Part shown: positions 1-5,028 of the stretch, one piece after another
Layout: every line of letters starts with the position of its first letter
How positions within the stretch are numbered: position 1 is the stretch's first letter
Assembly (NCBI GenBank): GCA_017544185.1
Contig: JAFYEQ010000040.1
Coordinates: 1-6,033, forward strand
Direction of reading: 5' to 3'
Length of the DNA: 6,033 bases
Origin: Oscillospiraceae bacterium
GTDB taxonomy: Bacteria; Bacillota; Clostridia; Oscillospirales; Ruminococcaceae
Made by a program: the position numbers and the translations under genes
The notes under the pieces: model-generated
Seen by the model: the letters and a program-made list of their open reading frames with translations, nothing else
What the model was told of the DNA's origin: nothing
The model's database searches: none

Positions 1-547
1 GCGCCTCCCGTGGCTGCTGATACTGCTGGGGCTTGGTATGCTGGTATCCGCCGTCATAGGCACCTTCGAGAAGATCATCGCAGAGCTCACCATCATAATG
101 GCGTTCCAGTCGCTGATACTGGGCATGTCCGGTAACGTGGGCACACAATCTCTGGCAGTCACTCTCCGCGTCCTCATGGACGAGGGCCTCACAGGTAAGG
201 ACAAGCGGCATCTGGTGTTCAAGGAGATGCGCGTAGGCCTGTCCAACGGCCTGCTGCTGGGCACCGCCAGCTTCATATTCCTTGGGGCGTATATAGTCAT
301 ATTCAAGGACAGGCCCCCCGACTTCGCCTTCGCGGTATCCGCCTGCATCGGCATCGCCATGGTGATAGCCATGCTGATATCCAGCACCGTGGGCACGCTG
401 ATCCCTCTGTTCTTCAAGAAGATCGGCATCGACCCTGCGGTAGCATCTGGTCCGCTGATCACCACCATAAACGACTTGGTGTCTGCGGTGACCTATTACA
501 GCACCTGCTGGCTGCTGCTGTTGAACATACTGCACCTGCAGGGGTAA
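1..547 (+). CDS. mgtE: Magnesium transporter MgtE, C-terminal membrane part (5' truncated)
   Basis: This is the C-terminal 181 residues of an MgtE-family Mg2+ channel/transporter; the reading frame is open from base 2 and its start lies outside the window. MgtE proteins are usually about 450 residues, so the cytosolic N and CBS domains are missing here. The visible part is the membrane domain. It opens with RLPWLLILLG (first helix), followed by the GMSGNVGTQSLAV segment, which matches the conserved GNxGTQ signature of the family. Two further hydrophobic blocks follow (around bases 230-310 and 315-420), then DPAVASGPLITTINDLVSAV and a last hydrophobic segment. The aspartate at bases 473-475 sits where the family keeps its pore Mg2+-binding Asp. 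The gene ends with TAA, and a terminator follows 23 bases later. Any Mg2+-sensing leader would lie upstream of the window. Family assignment is confident; substrate is inferred from the family. Confidence 0.95.
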   Translation, partial: RLPWLLILLGLGMLVSAVIGTFEKIIAELTIIMAFQSLILGMSGNVGTQSLAVTLRVLMDEGLTGKDKRHLVFKEMRVGLSNGLLLGTASFIFLGAYIVIFKDRPPDFAFAVSACIGIAMVIAMLISSTVGTLIPLFFKKIGIDPAVASGPLITTINDLVSAVTYYSTCWLLLLNILHLQG

Positions 548-570
548 GTCCGCCGCGATATAGATAACAT

Positions 571-602
571 CCGCACCGTTCATATGGACGGTGCGGTCTT
601 TT
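571..602 (+). terminator. Rho-independent terminator of mgtE
   Basis: A perfect 9-bp stem (CCGCACCGT at 571-579 with ACGGTGCGG at 588-596) can extend by a U-G and a C-G pair to leave a 4-nt loop. It is followed directly by TCTTTT. It lies 23 bases after the mgtE stop, so mgtE is probably the last gene of its transcript. Confidence 0.9.
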
Positions 603-674
603 GTCATATCCCAAAATGTGAGCATTTGTCATTCGGTCTTCATTTACATTAAAATTAATTTATTTACAGATTAG

Positions 675-710
675 GATCAGATCAAATTTTACCTTAACTA
701 TTGATTGATC
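675..710. repeat. Imperfect inverted repeat over the -35 box of the lipoprotein promoter
   Basis: GATCAGATCAA (675-685) and TTGATTGATC (701-710) are inverted copies with one extra G on the left and a 15-base spacer. The right arm contains the -35 hexamer (701-706). The layout would suit a repressor or activator site, but arms this short in AT-rich DNA can occur by chance. Confidence 0.35.
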
Positions 711-729
711 TAATAACATGTGGTATAAT
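701..729 (+). promoter_or_regulatory. Sigma-A type extended -10 promoter of the lipoprotein gene
   Basis: TTGATT (701-706), a 17-bp spacer, then TATAAT (724-729) preceded by TGG, which gives an extended -10 (TGnTATAAT). Transcription should begin near 736, leaving a leader of about 44 nt before the ATG at 780. The stretch from 603 to 700 is AT-rich and I see no gene in it. Confidence 0.85.
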
Positions 730-779
730 GATAAGTGACCGGACCAGACCCTTTCACCGACAAAAAGGAGATAACTAAG

Positions 780-1208
780 ATGAAACGTACTTTTGCGACA
801 CTTTGCCTTTCAATGATCCTTGCATCCGGCTTTACAGGATGCTCCACGGCATCAAAAGCAGACTTCATTTCCCCGAACAGCGTTATAGATGCCACAGTGG
901 ATGCGCACCCGATAGTTGACGGCGAGATCCACGGGATGTATGACGACCTCAAGGGAAAGACGGTCTCAGTAAAGACCAACCTTTACAAGGAGAACGATAT
1001 AGCCTTCGTGTATGAAGACTGGTATGATTCCAACAAGGTCTGGGTCACCATAGGATATCTGTACGATGACAAAGGCGAGCCTCTTACCGACTTCGACTAC
1101 AAAAAAGGTGATACCATCGTGCTGGAAGTGGAAGACGTCATGTTCAGAGGCACGAAGGACGGAAAGATCAGAGAGTACTTCATAAACACTACCCTTCCCG
1201 ATGAATGA
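780..1208 (+). CDS. Putative lipoprotein, 142 aa, function unknown
   Basis: This is a small secreted lipoprotein that I do not recognise. The N-terminus is classic: MKR, a hydrophobic stretch (residues 4-19), then a lipobox ending FTG-Cys21, so the mature protein should start at the lipidated Cys21 on the outer face of the cytoplasmic membrane. The mature part (about 122 residues) is rich in Asp, Glu and Lys. From about residue 55 (DDLKGKTVSVKTNLYKEND) to the end it alternates short hydrophobic and polar stretches, which suggests an all-beta domain, perhaps OB-fold-like; this is only an inference from the pattern. The ATG at 780 is chosen because AGGAG (766-770) lies 9 nt upstream. A GTG in the same frame at 735 sits at the predicted transcription start and would have no ribosome binding site. 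The gene has its own promoter and terminator, so it is transcribed alone. Confidence 0.85.
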   Translation: MKRTFATLCLSMILASGFTGCSTASKADFISPNSVIDATVDAHPIVDGEIHGMYDDLKGKTVSVKTNLYKENDIAFVYEDWYDSNKVWVTIGYLYDDKGEPLTDFDYKKGDTIVLEVEDVMFRGTKDGKIREYFINTTLPDE

Positions 1209-1233
1209 CACTCATACCTACCCATACCCATAC

Positions 1234-1264
1234 AAAAAGGAGCACCCTCAGGTGCTCCTTATAT
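1234..1264. terminator. Bidirectional terminator between convergent lipoprotein gene and biotin operon
   Basis: A perfect 10-bp stem (AAGGAGCACC at 1237-1246 with GGTGCTCCTT at 1251-1260) closes a CTCA loop. Read on the minus strand it is followed by five T residues (1238-1234), so it is strong for the leftward biotin operon. On the plus strand the tail (TTATATGTTT) is weaker but usable for the lipoprotein gene, whose stop is 28 bases before the stem. Two tandem CCATAC units (1222-1233) precede it. Confidence 0.85.
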
Positions 1265-1270
1265 GTTTCT

Positions 1271-1393
1271 CTACTCATCGTCCCCGCCGGACCTTCCGGC
1301 ACGGCGCTGGTCGATCATGATGCTTATGGACAGTGCCACGAGCACCAGATCCAGAACGATGCATATGATGCGCTTTATCGTTACCTTATCCAG
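1271..1393 (-). CDS. Possible single-span membrane microprotein downstream of oadA (start unclear)
   Basis: After the oadA TGA (1408-1406) the same frame stays open for 44 codons to a TAG at 1273-1271. It encodes a basic start (DKVTIKR), a strongly hydrophobic stretch (IICIVLDLVLVALSISIMI) and a charged tail (DQRRAGRSGGDDE), the typical make-up of a one-helix membrane protein. It fills the gap between oadA and the operon terminator. There is no ATG, GTG or TTG before the hydrophobic part. A CTG at 1393-1391 has GAGGA (1402-1398) 4 nt upstream and is the start used here. Another possibility is the ATG at 1404-1402, which runs into a stop after seven codons but would join this frame if one A were added in the AA at about 1387 (ATAAG to ATAAAG). 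So it could be a CTG-start gene, a frameshifted gene, a sequencing error or chance. It has a one-helix layout loosely like OadG gamma subunits but no sequence match I can name. Confidence 0.4.
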   Translation of the reverse strand: MDKVTIKRIICIVLDLVLVALSISIMIDQRRAGRSGGDDE

Positions 1394-1405
1394 AGCATCC
1401 TCATA

Positions 1406-2800
1406 TCACATCATGTGTATCTTGTTGGCTGCATCGCTGTTGCGGTCTATGCCGTATTTCTTGTTGCGTCGCTTCTCGAAGAACTTGGGAGCGATCTTCG
1501 GGAACATAGCGTAGGTGAGGACGTCCTCCTCCTGCTCCATCCACTCGGCACATTCGAGCCTGAGCTTCTCCAGCTCGGGTTCGAGAAGGTCTGCGGGACG
1601 GCAGTCGATAGCCTCCTCATCGCCGAGTATCTTCTTGCGGAACTCGGGATCTATGGGAGTAGGCGTGCGGCCGTATCTGCCGGCTACCACGTCCTTGAAC
1701 TCCTTGGTGCAGGTCTTGTAGCGCTCGCCGTTGATGACATTGAACACTGCCTGTGTGCCCACGATCTGAGAGGACGGGGTGACGAGAGGGATGTTGCCCG
1801 CATCGGCACGTACCTTGGGCACCTCACGCAGCACCTCTTCGAACTTGTCCTCCTTGCCTGCCTGCTTGAGCTGGCTGAGCAGATTGGACAGCATGCCGCC
1901 GGGTACCTGATAGATGAGCGCGTTCGCGTCGGTGACCAGCATCTTGGGGTCGAGAAGACCGTTGTCGATGTACTTCTGACGCAGTCCCATGAAGTAAGAG
2001 CGTATCTCCGTCAGCTTCACAAGATCCAGTCCCGTGTCATATTCCGTGCCCTGAAGAGCAGCCACCATAGACTCCGTGGGAGTATGGGACGTGCCGTGAG
2101 CCAGAGGCGACATAGCGGTATCCACGATATCGGCACCGTTCTCGATAGCCTTCAGCAGGCACATGGATGCAAGACCGGAGGTATAGTGGGTGTGTATGCC
2201 TACGGGAATGCGGATGTTGTCCTTGAGCGCCTTGGTCAGGCTGGCTGCGCGGTAGGGAGTGAGCAGAGCTGCCATATCCTTGATGCATATGGAGTCAGCG
2301 CCCTCGCTCTCGCACTGCTTTGCGTAATCGACATAGTACTCATCGGTGAACACATCGCCCAGCGTGAAGCTCATAGCTACCTGAGCGTGAGCGCCCTCCT
2401 TCTTTGCTGCGTGTATGGCAGTATGGAGGTTGCGTATATCATTGAGAGCATCGAATATACGTATGATGTCCATGCCGTTGTCTACGGTCTTCTGAACGAA
2501 GTACTCCAGTACGTCATCGGCATAGTGACGATAGCCCAGCATGTTCTGTCCGCGGAACAGCATCTGCAGCTTGGTGTTGGGCATATTCTTGCGTATTATG
2601 CGCAGTCTCTCCCAGGGATCCTCATCCAAAAAGCGTATGCATGCGTCGAAGGTAGCACCGCCCCATACCTCAGCGGAGTAGTACCCCACCTTGTCCAGCT
2701 CCTGCATGATGGGTATCATCTCGTCGATGCTCATCCTCGTCGCGATCAGGGACTGATGGGCATCTCTGAGTATAGTCTCGCATATATTTATCTTCTTCAT
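1406..2800 (-). CDS. oadA: Oxaloacetate decarboxylase alpha / transcarboxylase 5S-type carboxyltransferase
   Basis: 464-residue biotin-dependent carboxyltransferase of the OadA/PycB/5S family, which moves CO2 between carboxybiotin and pyruvate/oxaloacetate in the cytosol. The TIM-barrel domain begins at once: ETILRDAHQS carries the metal-binding Asp13 and Gln16, RGQNMLGYRHYADD lies at 83-96, and IRIFDALND at 113-121. IKDMAALL holds Lys174, the expected carboxylated metal ligand, and GIHTHYTSG supplies His203 and His205. The AMSPLAHGTSHTPTESMVAAL stretch follows at 229-249. The C-terminal part (about 290-440) has VPGGMLSNL and TPSSQIVGTQAVFNV, typical of the conserved carboxylase domain. There is no C-terminal biotin domain; that is a separate gene immediately upstream. 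The ATG overlaps the upstream stop as ATGA (2800-2797), and AAGGGG lies 7 nt before it, so translation is probably coupled. Whether it acts in decarboxylation, pyruvate carboxylation or transcarboxylation depends on partners; the local set favours a transcarboxylase. Confidence 0.93.
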   Translation of the reverse strand: MKKINICETILRDAHQSLIATRMSIDEMIPIMQELDKVGYYSAEVWGGATFDACIRFLDEDPWERLRIIRKNMPNTKLQMLFRGQNMLGYRHYADDVLEYFVQKTVDNGMDIIRIFDALNDIRNLHTAIHAAKKEGAHAQVAMSFTLGDVFTDEYYVDYAKQCESEGADSICIKDMAALLTPYRAASLTKALKDNIRIPVGIHTHYTSGLASMCLLKAIENGADIVDTAMSPLAHGTSHTPTESMVAALQGTEYDTGLDLVKLTEIRSYFMGLRQKYIDNGLLDPKMLVTDANALIYQVPGGMLSNLLSQLKQAGKEDKFEEVLREVPKVRADAGNIPLVTPSSQIVGTQAVFNVINGERYKTCTKEFKDVVAGRYGRTPTPIDPEFRKKILGDEEAIDCRPADLLEPELEKLRLECAEWMEQEEDVLTYAMFPKIAPKFFEKRRNKKYGIDRNSDAANKIHMM

Positions 2801-3168
2801 CGTACTGCCCCTTGACCTATGGTGGCGATGACATCATCGGAGTTGACGGTGTCGCCCTTCTTCACGTTGAGGGATGTGATCTTGCCGGATGCGCTGGCAA
2901 CGATGTCGTTCTCCATCTTGAGAGCTTCGAGTATGACGATGACCTGTCCCGATGTGACGGTATCGCCCACGTTCACCTTCACGTCCAGGATATTGCCGGG
3001 CATGGGAGCCTTGACGGGAGTGCCGGAGCCTGTTGCAGCCTTGGGAGCCGCAGGAGCGGGAGCGGGTGCTGCGGGAGCAGCCTGCACGGGAGCGGAGGGA
3101 GCAGAGCCTGTCTCCTCCACCTCTACATCGTATGTCTTTCCATTCACTGTGATATTATATCTTTTCAT
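2797..3168 (-). CDS. Biotin carboxyl carrier protein (1.3S / gamma-type biotin subunit)
   Basis: 123-residue biotin carrier that shuttles the carboxyl group between the two carboxyltransferase subunits encoded on either side. The N-terminus MKRYNITVNGKTYDVEVEE is the usual start of small carriers in decarboxylases and transcarboxylase. An Ala/Pro-rich flexible linker covers about residues 22-46. The biotinyl domain (about 51-123) has the two half-repeats of this fold: VKAPMPGNI with VGDTVTSGQ, and ASASGKI with KKGDTVNSDD. The biotin-accepting lysine is Lys84 in EALKMEND; the family consensus is EAMKM, so Met is replaced by Leu at -1. The length equals that of the Propionibacterium transcarboxylase 1.3S subunit as I recall it. 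It starts 13 bases after the preceding gene with GAGG (3178-3175) 6 nt from the ATG, and its stop overlaps the next start by 4 bases. Confidence 0.95.
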   Translation of the reverse strand: MKRYNITVNGKTYDVEVEETGSAPSAPVQAAPAAPAPAPAAPKAATGSGTPVKAPMPGNILDVKVNVGDTVTSGQVIVILEALKMENDIVASASGKITSLNVKKGDTVNSDDVIATIGQGAVR

Positions 3169-3181
3169 GTTACACCTCGGA

Positions 3182-4501
3182 TCAGCATATTACGCTGTGT
3201 TTCTTGGGAAGTCGTCTGAGAAGGCGCTTGCCTGCCGCAAAGTCGAGAGCGGAGGCTGCAGCCGCGCGAACGCCCGATGCGTCCGTCACCATATCCACAG
3301 CACCTCTCTGAGCTGCCAGAGCGGCACTGCCCTCTGTGCGAGCATGGTCCTCTGCGGATGCCTTGCGCACCGCTGCGGGATCTGCAGCACCTATGAGCCT
3401 GTCATGGTACAGGAACTCGGCTGCGGTCATGGGATCGATGGGAGCGATCACCGCGGTATCCAGAGCGATGGTCATATCTGCTGCTGCGTTCTTACCTGCG
3501 AAGGCCGTGAACACCGCACCTGTAGCCTTGCCGCTGATGATGGTCACCTTGGGGCATACGGCCTCGGAGTATACCGCTGCCATACGCACCAGCATCCTTG
3601 CAGCACAGCCCTTGTTCTCTATGCCCTCGCAGTCCACTATGGTGACCACGGGGATGCCGTAGGCGTCACAGAGGCGAACGAAGCGGGCGATCTTCTGCAG
3701 ATCGTGGGGCGTGAGCTTCCCGGCTGTCTTGTCGGTAGCTACAAGGCCCGCAGCCGTGCCGTTCACGGTACCCAGAGCAGTGACAGATGCCTTGCCGAAG
3801 GCTGCGGACAGCTCTATGATGCTGCCTGCGTCGGCTACGGACTCACACGCCTTGTGAGCATCGGACATATCCGCCGCAGCGGGGGGATCGTACTCGTACT
3901 CGGGGAGCGGCGACAGATCGTTCTGAGGCATGAGTGACAGATAGCGGCGCACCTTGTCCAGCGCGTCTGCAGCGTCCTTAGCCACCAGCTGCACTGTACC
4001 GTTCTCGGCTGCCTTGTCGGCAGAAGAGGGATCTGCTGCATCAAGATAGATCTCCGCGTCCTTGGTCATGACTACCAGATCTGCGGACGATGCTATGAGC
4101 GCCATAGAGCCCGAGCATATACCTGTGATCACAGATACTGTGGGCACTACGCCCGACATAGCCGTGAGCTTCTCGAGCATGAGGCTGTAGGCGTTGAGGG
4201 ACTCCACGCCGTCGTCCACGAAGGCACCGCGGGAATCGTACACGCCTATGACGGGCATACCGTTGCGGGCTGCCAGCTCAAAGACCTGAGCGATCTTAGC
4301 TGCATGGACACTGTCTACAGCACCACCCGAAACGCTGCTGTCCTGTGCGAACACGTAGACAGGCGTACCGCCGGCATAGCCGTATGCGGTGATGACGGAC
4401 TGTCCGCTCCTGCCCTGATATCCTGCCGACAGCTCGGTATAGACACCGTCGTCAAAGAGAGCGGAGAGAACGGCAGCCGCCGACTGCTGATCGTTTATCA
4501 T
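3182..4501 (-). CDS. Divergent acyl-CoA carboxyltransferase (MmdA / PccB / transcarboxylase 12S-like)
   Basis: 439-residue member of the carboxyltransferase family that transfers CO2 between biotin and an acyl-CoA. It has the two crotonase-like halves. The N half carries VITAYGYAGGTPVYVFAQD (36-54), VSGGAVDSVHAAKI (57-70), SRGAFVDDGVESL (90-102) and GICSGSMAL (127-135). The C half carries DAYGIPVVTIVDCEGI (279-294), ISGKATGAVFTAF (322-334) and LDTAVIAPIDPMTAAEFLY (347-365). Typical relatives run about 510 residues and begin some 70 residues earlier. Family motifs are altered: SGGARIQEG has become SRGAFVDDG, GPCAGG has become GICSGS, and the VDxPGFxPG segment is VDCEGIENKG. The CoA substrate therefore cannot be named, and reduced or changed activity is possible. 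The start at 4501 is firm: GGAGG (4512-4508) lies 6 nt upstream. It is the first gene of the biotin operon. Confidence 0.85.
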   Translation of the reverse strand: MINDQQSAAAVLSALFDDGVYTELSAGYQGRSGQSVITAYGYAGGTPVYVFAQDSSVSGGAVDSVHAAKIAQVFELAARNGMPVIGVYDSRGAFVDDGVESLNAYSLMLEKLTAMSGVVPTVSVITGICSGSMALIASSADLVVMTKDAEIYLDAADPSSADKAAENGTVQLVAKDAADALDKVRRYLSLMPQNDLSPLPEYEYDPPAAADMSDAHKACESVADAGSIIELSAAFGKASVTALGTVNGTAAGLVATDKTAGKLTPHDLQKIARFVRLCDAYGIPVVTIVDCEGIENKGCAARMLVRMAAVYSEAVCPKVTIISGKATGAVFTAFAGKNAAADMTIALDTAVIAPIDPMTAAEFLYHDRLIGAADPAAVRKASAEDHARTEGSAALAAQRGAVDMVTDASGVRAAAASALDFAAGKRLLRRLPKKHSVIC

Positions 4502-4541
4502 ATTATTCCTCCATAAAACAAAATAAAACTCACCATCTTAT

Positions 4542-4570
4542 ATTATATAACAATATCTCAGAAATTTCAA
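4542..4570 (-). promoter_or_regulatory. Sigma-A type promoter of the biotin operon
   Basis: Read on the minus strand: TTGAAA (4570-4565), a 17-bp spacer, TATAAT (4547-4542). Transcription should start near 4535, giving a leader of about 34 nt. A seven-base A-tract on this strand (4590-4584) sits 13 bp upstream of the -35, at about -49 to -55, where an UP element would lie. Confidence 0.85.
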
Positions 4571-4581
4571 TAGGAAAATGC

Positions 4582-4609
4582 GATTTTTTTGCCAGATCCG
4601 AAAAAAATC
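4582..4609. repeat. Inverted A-tract pair midway between divergent promoters
   Basis: GATTTTTTT (4582-4590) and AAAAAAATC (4601-4609) form a perfect 9-bp inverted repeat with a 10-base centre. The dyad centre, 4595.5, is also the exact midpoint between the two -35 boxes (4570 and 4621). Each A-tract is 13 bp from its promoter, so the likely role is a pair of UP elements rather than a transcribed hairpin. Confidence 0.6.
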
Positions 4610-4620
4610 TCCGAGACCCC

Positions 4621-4649
4621 TTGATTTTCGCAGGGGTATATGCTATAAT
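4621..4649 (+). promoter_or_regulatory. Strong promoter of tRNA-Ser
   Basis: TTGATT (4621-4626), 17-bp spacer, TATAAT (4644-4649) preceded by TGC, an extended -10. Transcription should begin near 4656. An A-tract (4601-4607) at about -49 to -55 resembles an UP element, as expected for a stable RNA gene. A short inverted repeat, ACCCCT (4616-4621) and AGGGGT (4632-4637), straddles the -35. Confidence 0.88.
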
Positions 4650-4707
4650 AACACTCGTGACAAGGACAGCATACTGCCGACAGCACGCTGTCACGCTGCC
4701 TGTGTAC

Positions 4708-4796
4708 GGAGAGGTATCGAAGTGGTCATAACGGGGCTGACTCGAAATCAGTTTGCGGGCAACCGCACAGGGGTTCGAATCCCCTCCTCTCCGCCA
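4708..4796 (+). tRNA. tRNA-Ser, anticodon CGA
   Basis: 89-nt class II tRNA reading the UCG codon. Acceptor stem GGAGAGG (4708-4714) pairs with CCTCTCC (4786-4792), followed by discriminator G (4793) and an encoded CCA (4794-4796). The anticodon stem is GCTGA/TCAGT (one G-U pair) with loop CTCGAAA; the anticodon CGA is at 4743-4745. The long variable arm, typical of serine tRNAs, has stem TGCGG/CCGCA (4754-4758 with 4763-4767). The T arm is AGGGG-TTCGAAT-CCCCT (4769-4785). The 5' leader (about 4656-4707) contains a 7-bp inverted repeat, CGTGACA/TGTCACG (4656-4662, 4689-4695). I see no mutation that would stop it working. Confidence 0.97.
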
Positions 4797-4818
4797 AATG
4801 ATGTGCCCTGCAAGGGCG

Positions 4819-4847
4819 AGCCCCCTATCACGGGGGCTTTTTGTTTA
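4819..4847 (+). terminator. Rho-independent terminator after tRNA-Ser
   Basis: A 7-bp stem, AGCCCCC (4819-4825) with GGGGGCT (4832-4838), and a 6-nt loop are followed by a T-run (4838-4842) and GTTT. It starts 22 bases after the tRNA CCA end, so the tRNA is a single-gene unit. Confidence 0.9.
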
Positions 4848-4950
4848 TAGGTCTATAGGCTATAGGGCACCGCAGACGGCTGCCGCACTTTCTGCGCCCC
4901 GTTCGGTGTACCAGTTCATATTTTATTTAATAATATACATATCAGATGTG

Positions 4951-4979
4951 TTGAATATCCCGGGCCGAAATGGTATAAT
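4951..4979 (+). promoter_or_regulatory. Sigma-A type extended -10 promoter of radC
   Basis: TTGAAT (4951-4956), 17-bp spacer, TATAAT (4974-4979) preceded by TGG (extended -10). Transcription should start near 4986. The -10 region (TGGTATAATGA) is identical over 11 bases to that of the lipoprotein promoter at 721-731. An AT-rich stretch (about 4916-4945) lies upstream. Confidence 0.88.
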
Positions 4980-4990
4980 GAAGTATTAAT

Positions 4991-5008
4991 GTTCATACTG
5001 TTCATACT
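4991..5008 (+). repeat. Perfect tandem 9-bp repeat in the radC leader
   Basis: GTTCATACT occurs twice back to back (4991-4999 and 5000-5008), just downstream of the predicted transcription start and 8 bases before the ribosome binding site. It could be a protein-binding site or a chance or slippage duplication. Confidence 0.6.
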
Positions 5009-5028
5009 ATCATGCAGGGGGTGACCGC

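Noticed and set aside
735..779. GTG at 735 as the start of the lipoprotein
   Set aside because: It lies at the predicted transcription start with no ribosome binding site and would bury the signal peptide behind 15 polar residues. The ATG at 780 has AGGAG upstream.
1406..1408. Selenocysteine or programmed readthrough at the oadA TGA
   Set aside because: The 5S family normally ends near here and needs no selenocysteine, and I see no convincing SECIS-like hairpin after the codon. A separate small gene or a frameshift explains the following open frame better.
1205..2815. 536-codon open frame on the plus strand, antisense to oadA
   Set aside because: It covers almost the whole of oadA on the opposite strand, which has unmistakable family motifs. 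Its translation has no recognisable domain, and it lacks a ribosome binding site. Long antisense frames are expected from the codon bias of GC-rich genes.
2819..3937. 372-codon plus-strand open frame across the biotin carrier and carboxyltransferase genes
   Set aside because: It is low-complexity, Ala/Gly/Ser/Cys-rich and spans two well-supported genes on the other strand, so it is a shadow.
4708..4860. tRNA-Ser as an integration site for a mobile element
   Set aside because: No integrase, no second copy of the tRNA 3' end and no change in gene type follows; radC with a normal promoter comes next.
4578..4989. Open frames running through the tRNA-Ser gene and its terminator
   Set aside because: They translate the tRNA and terminator sequence, so they cannot be real genes.
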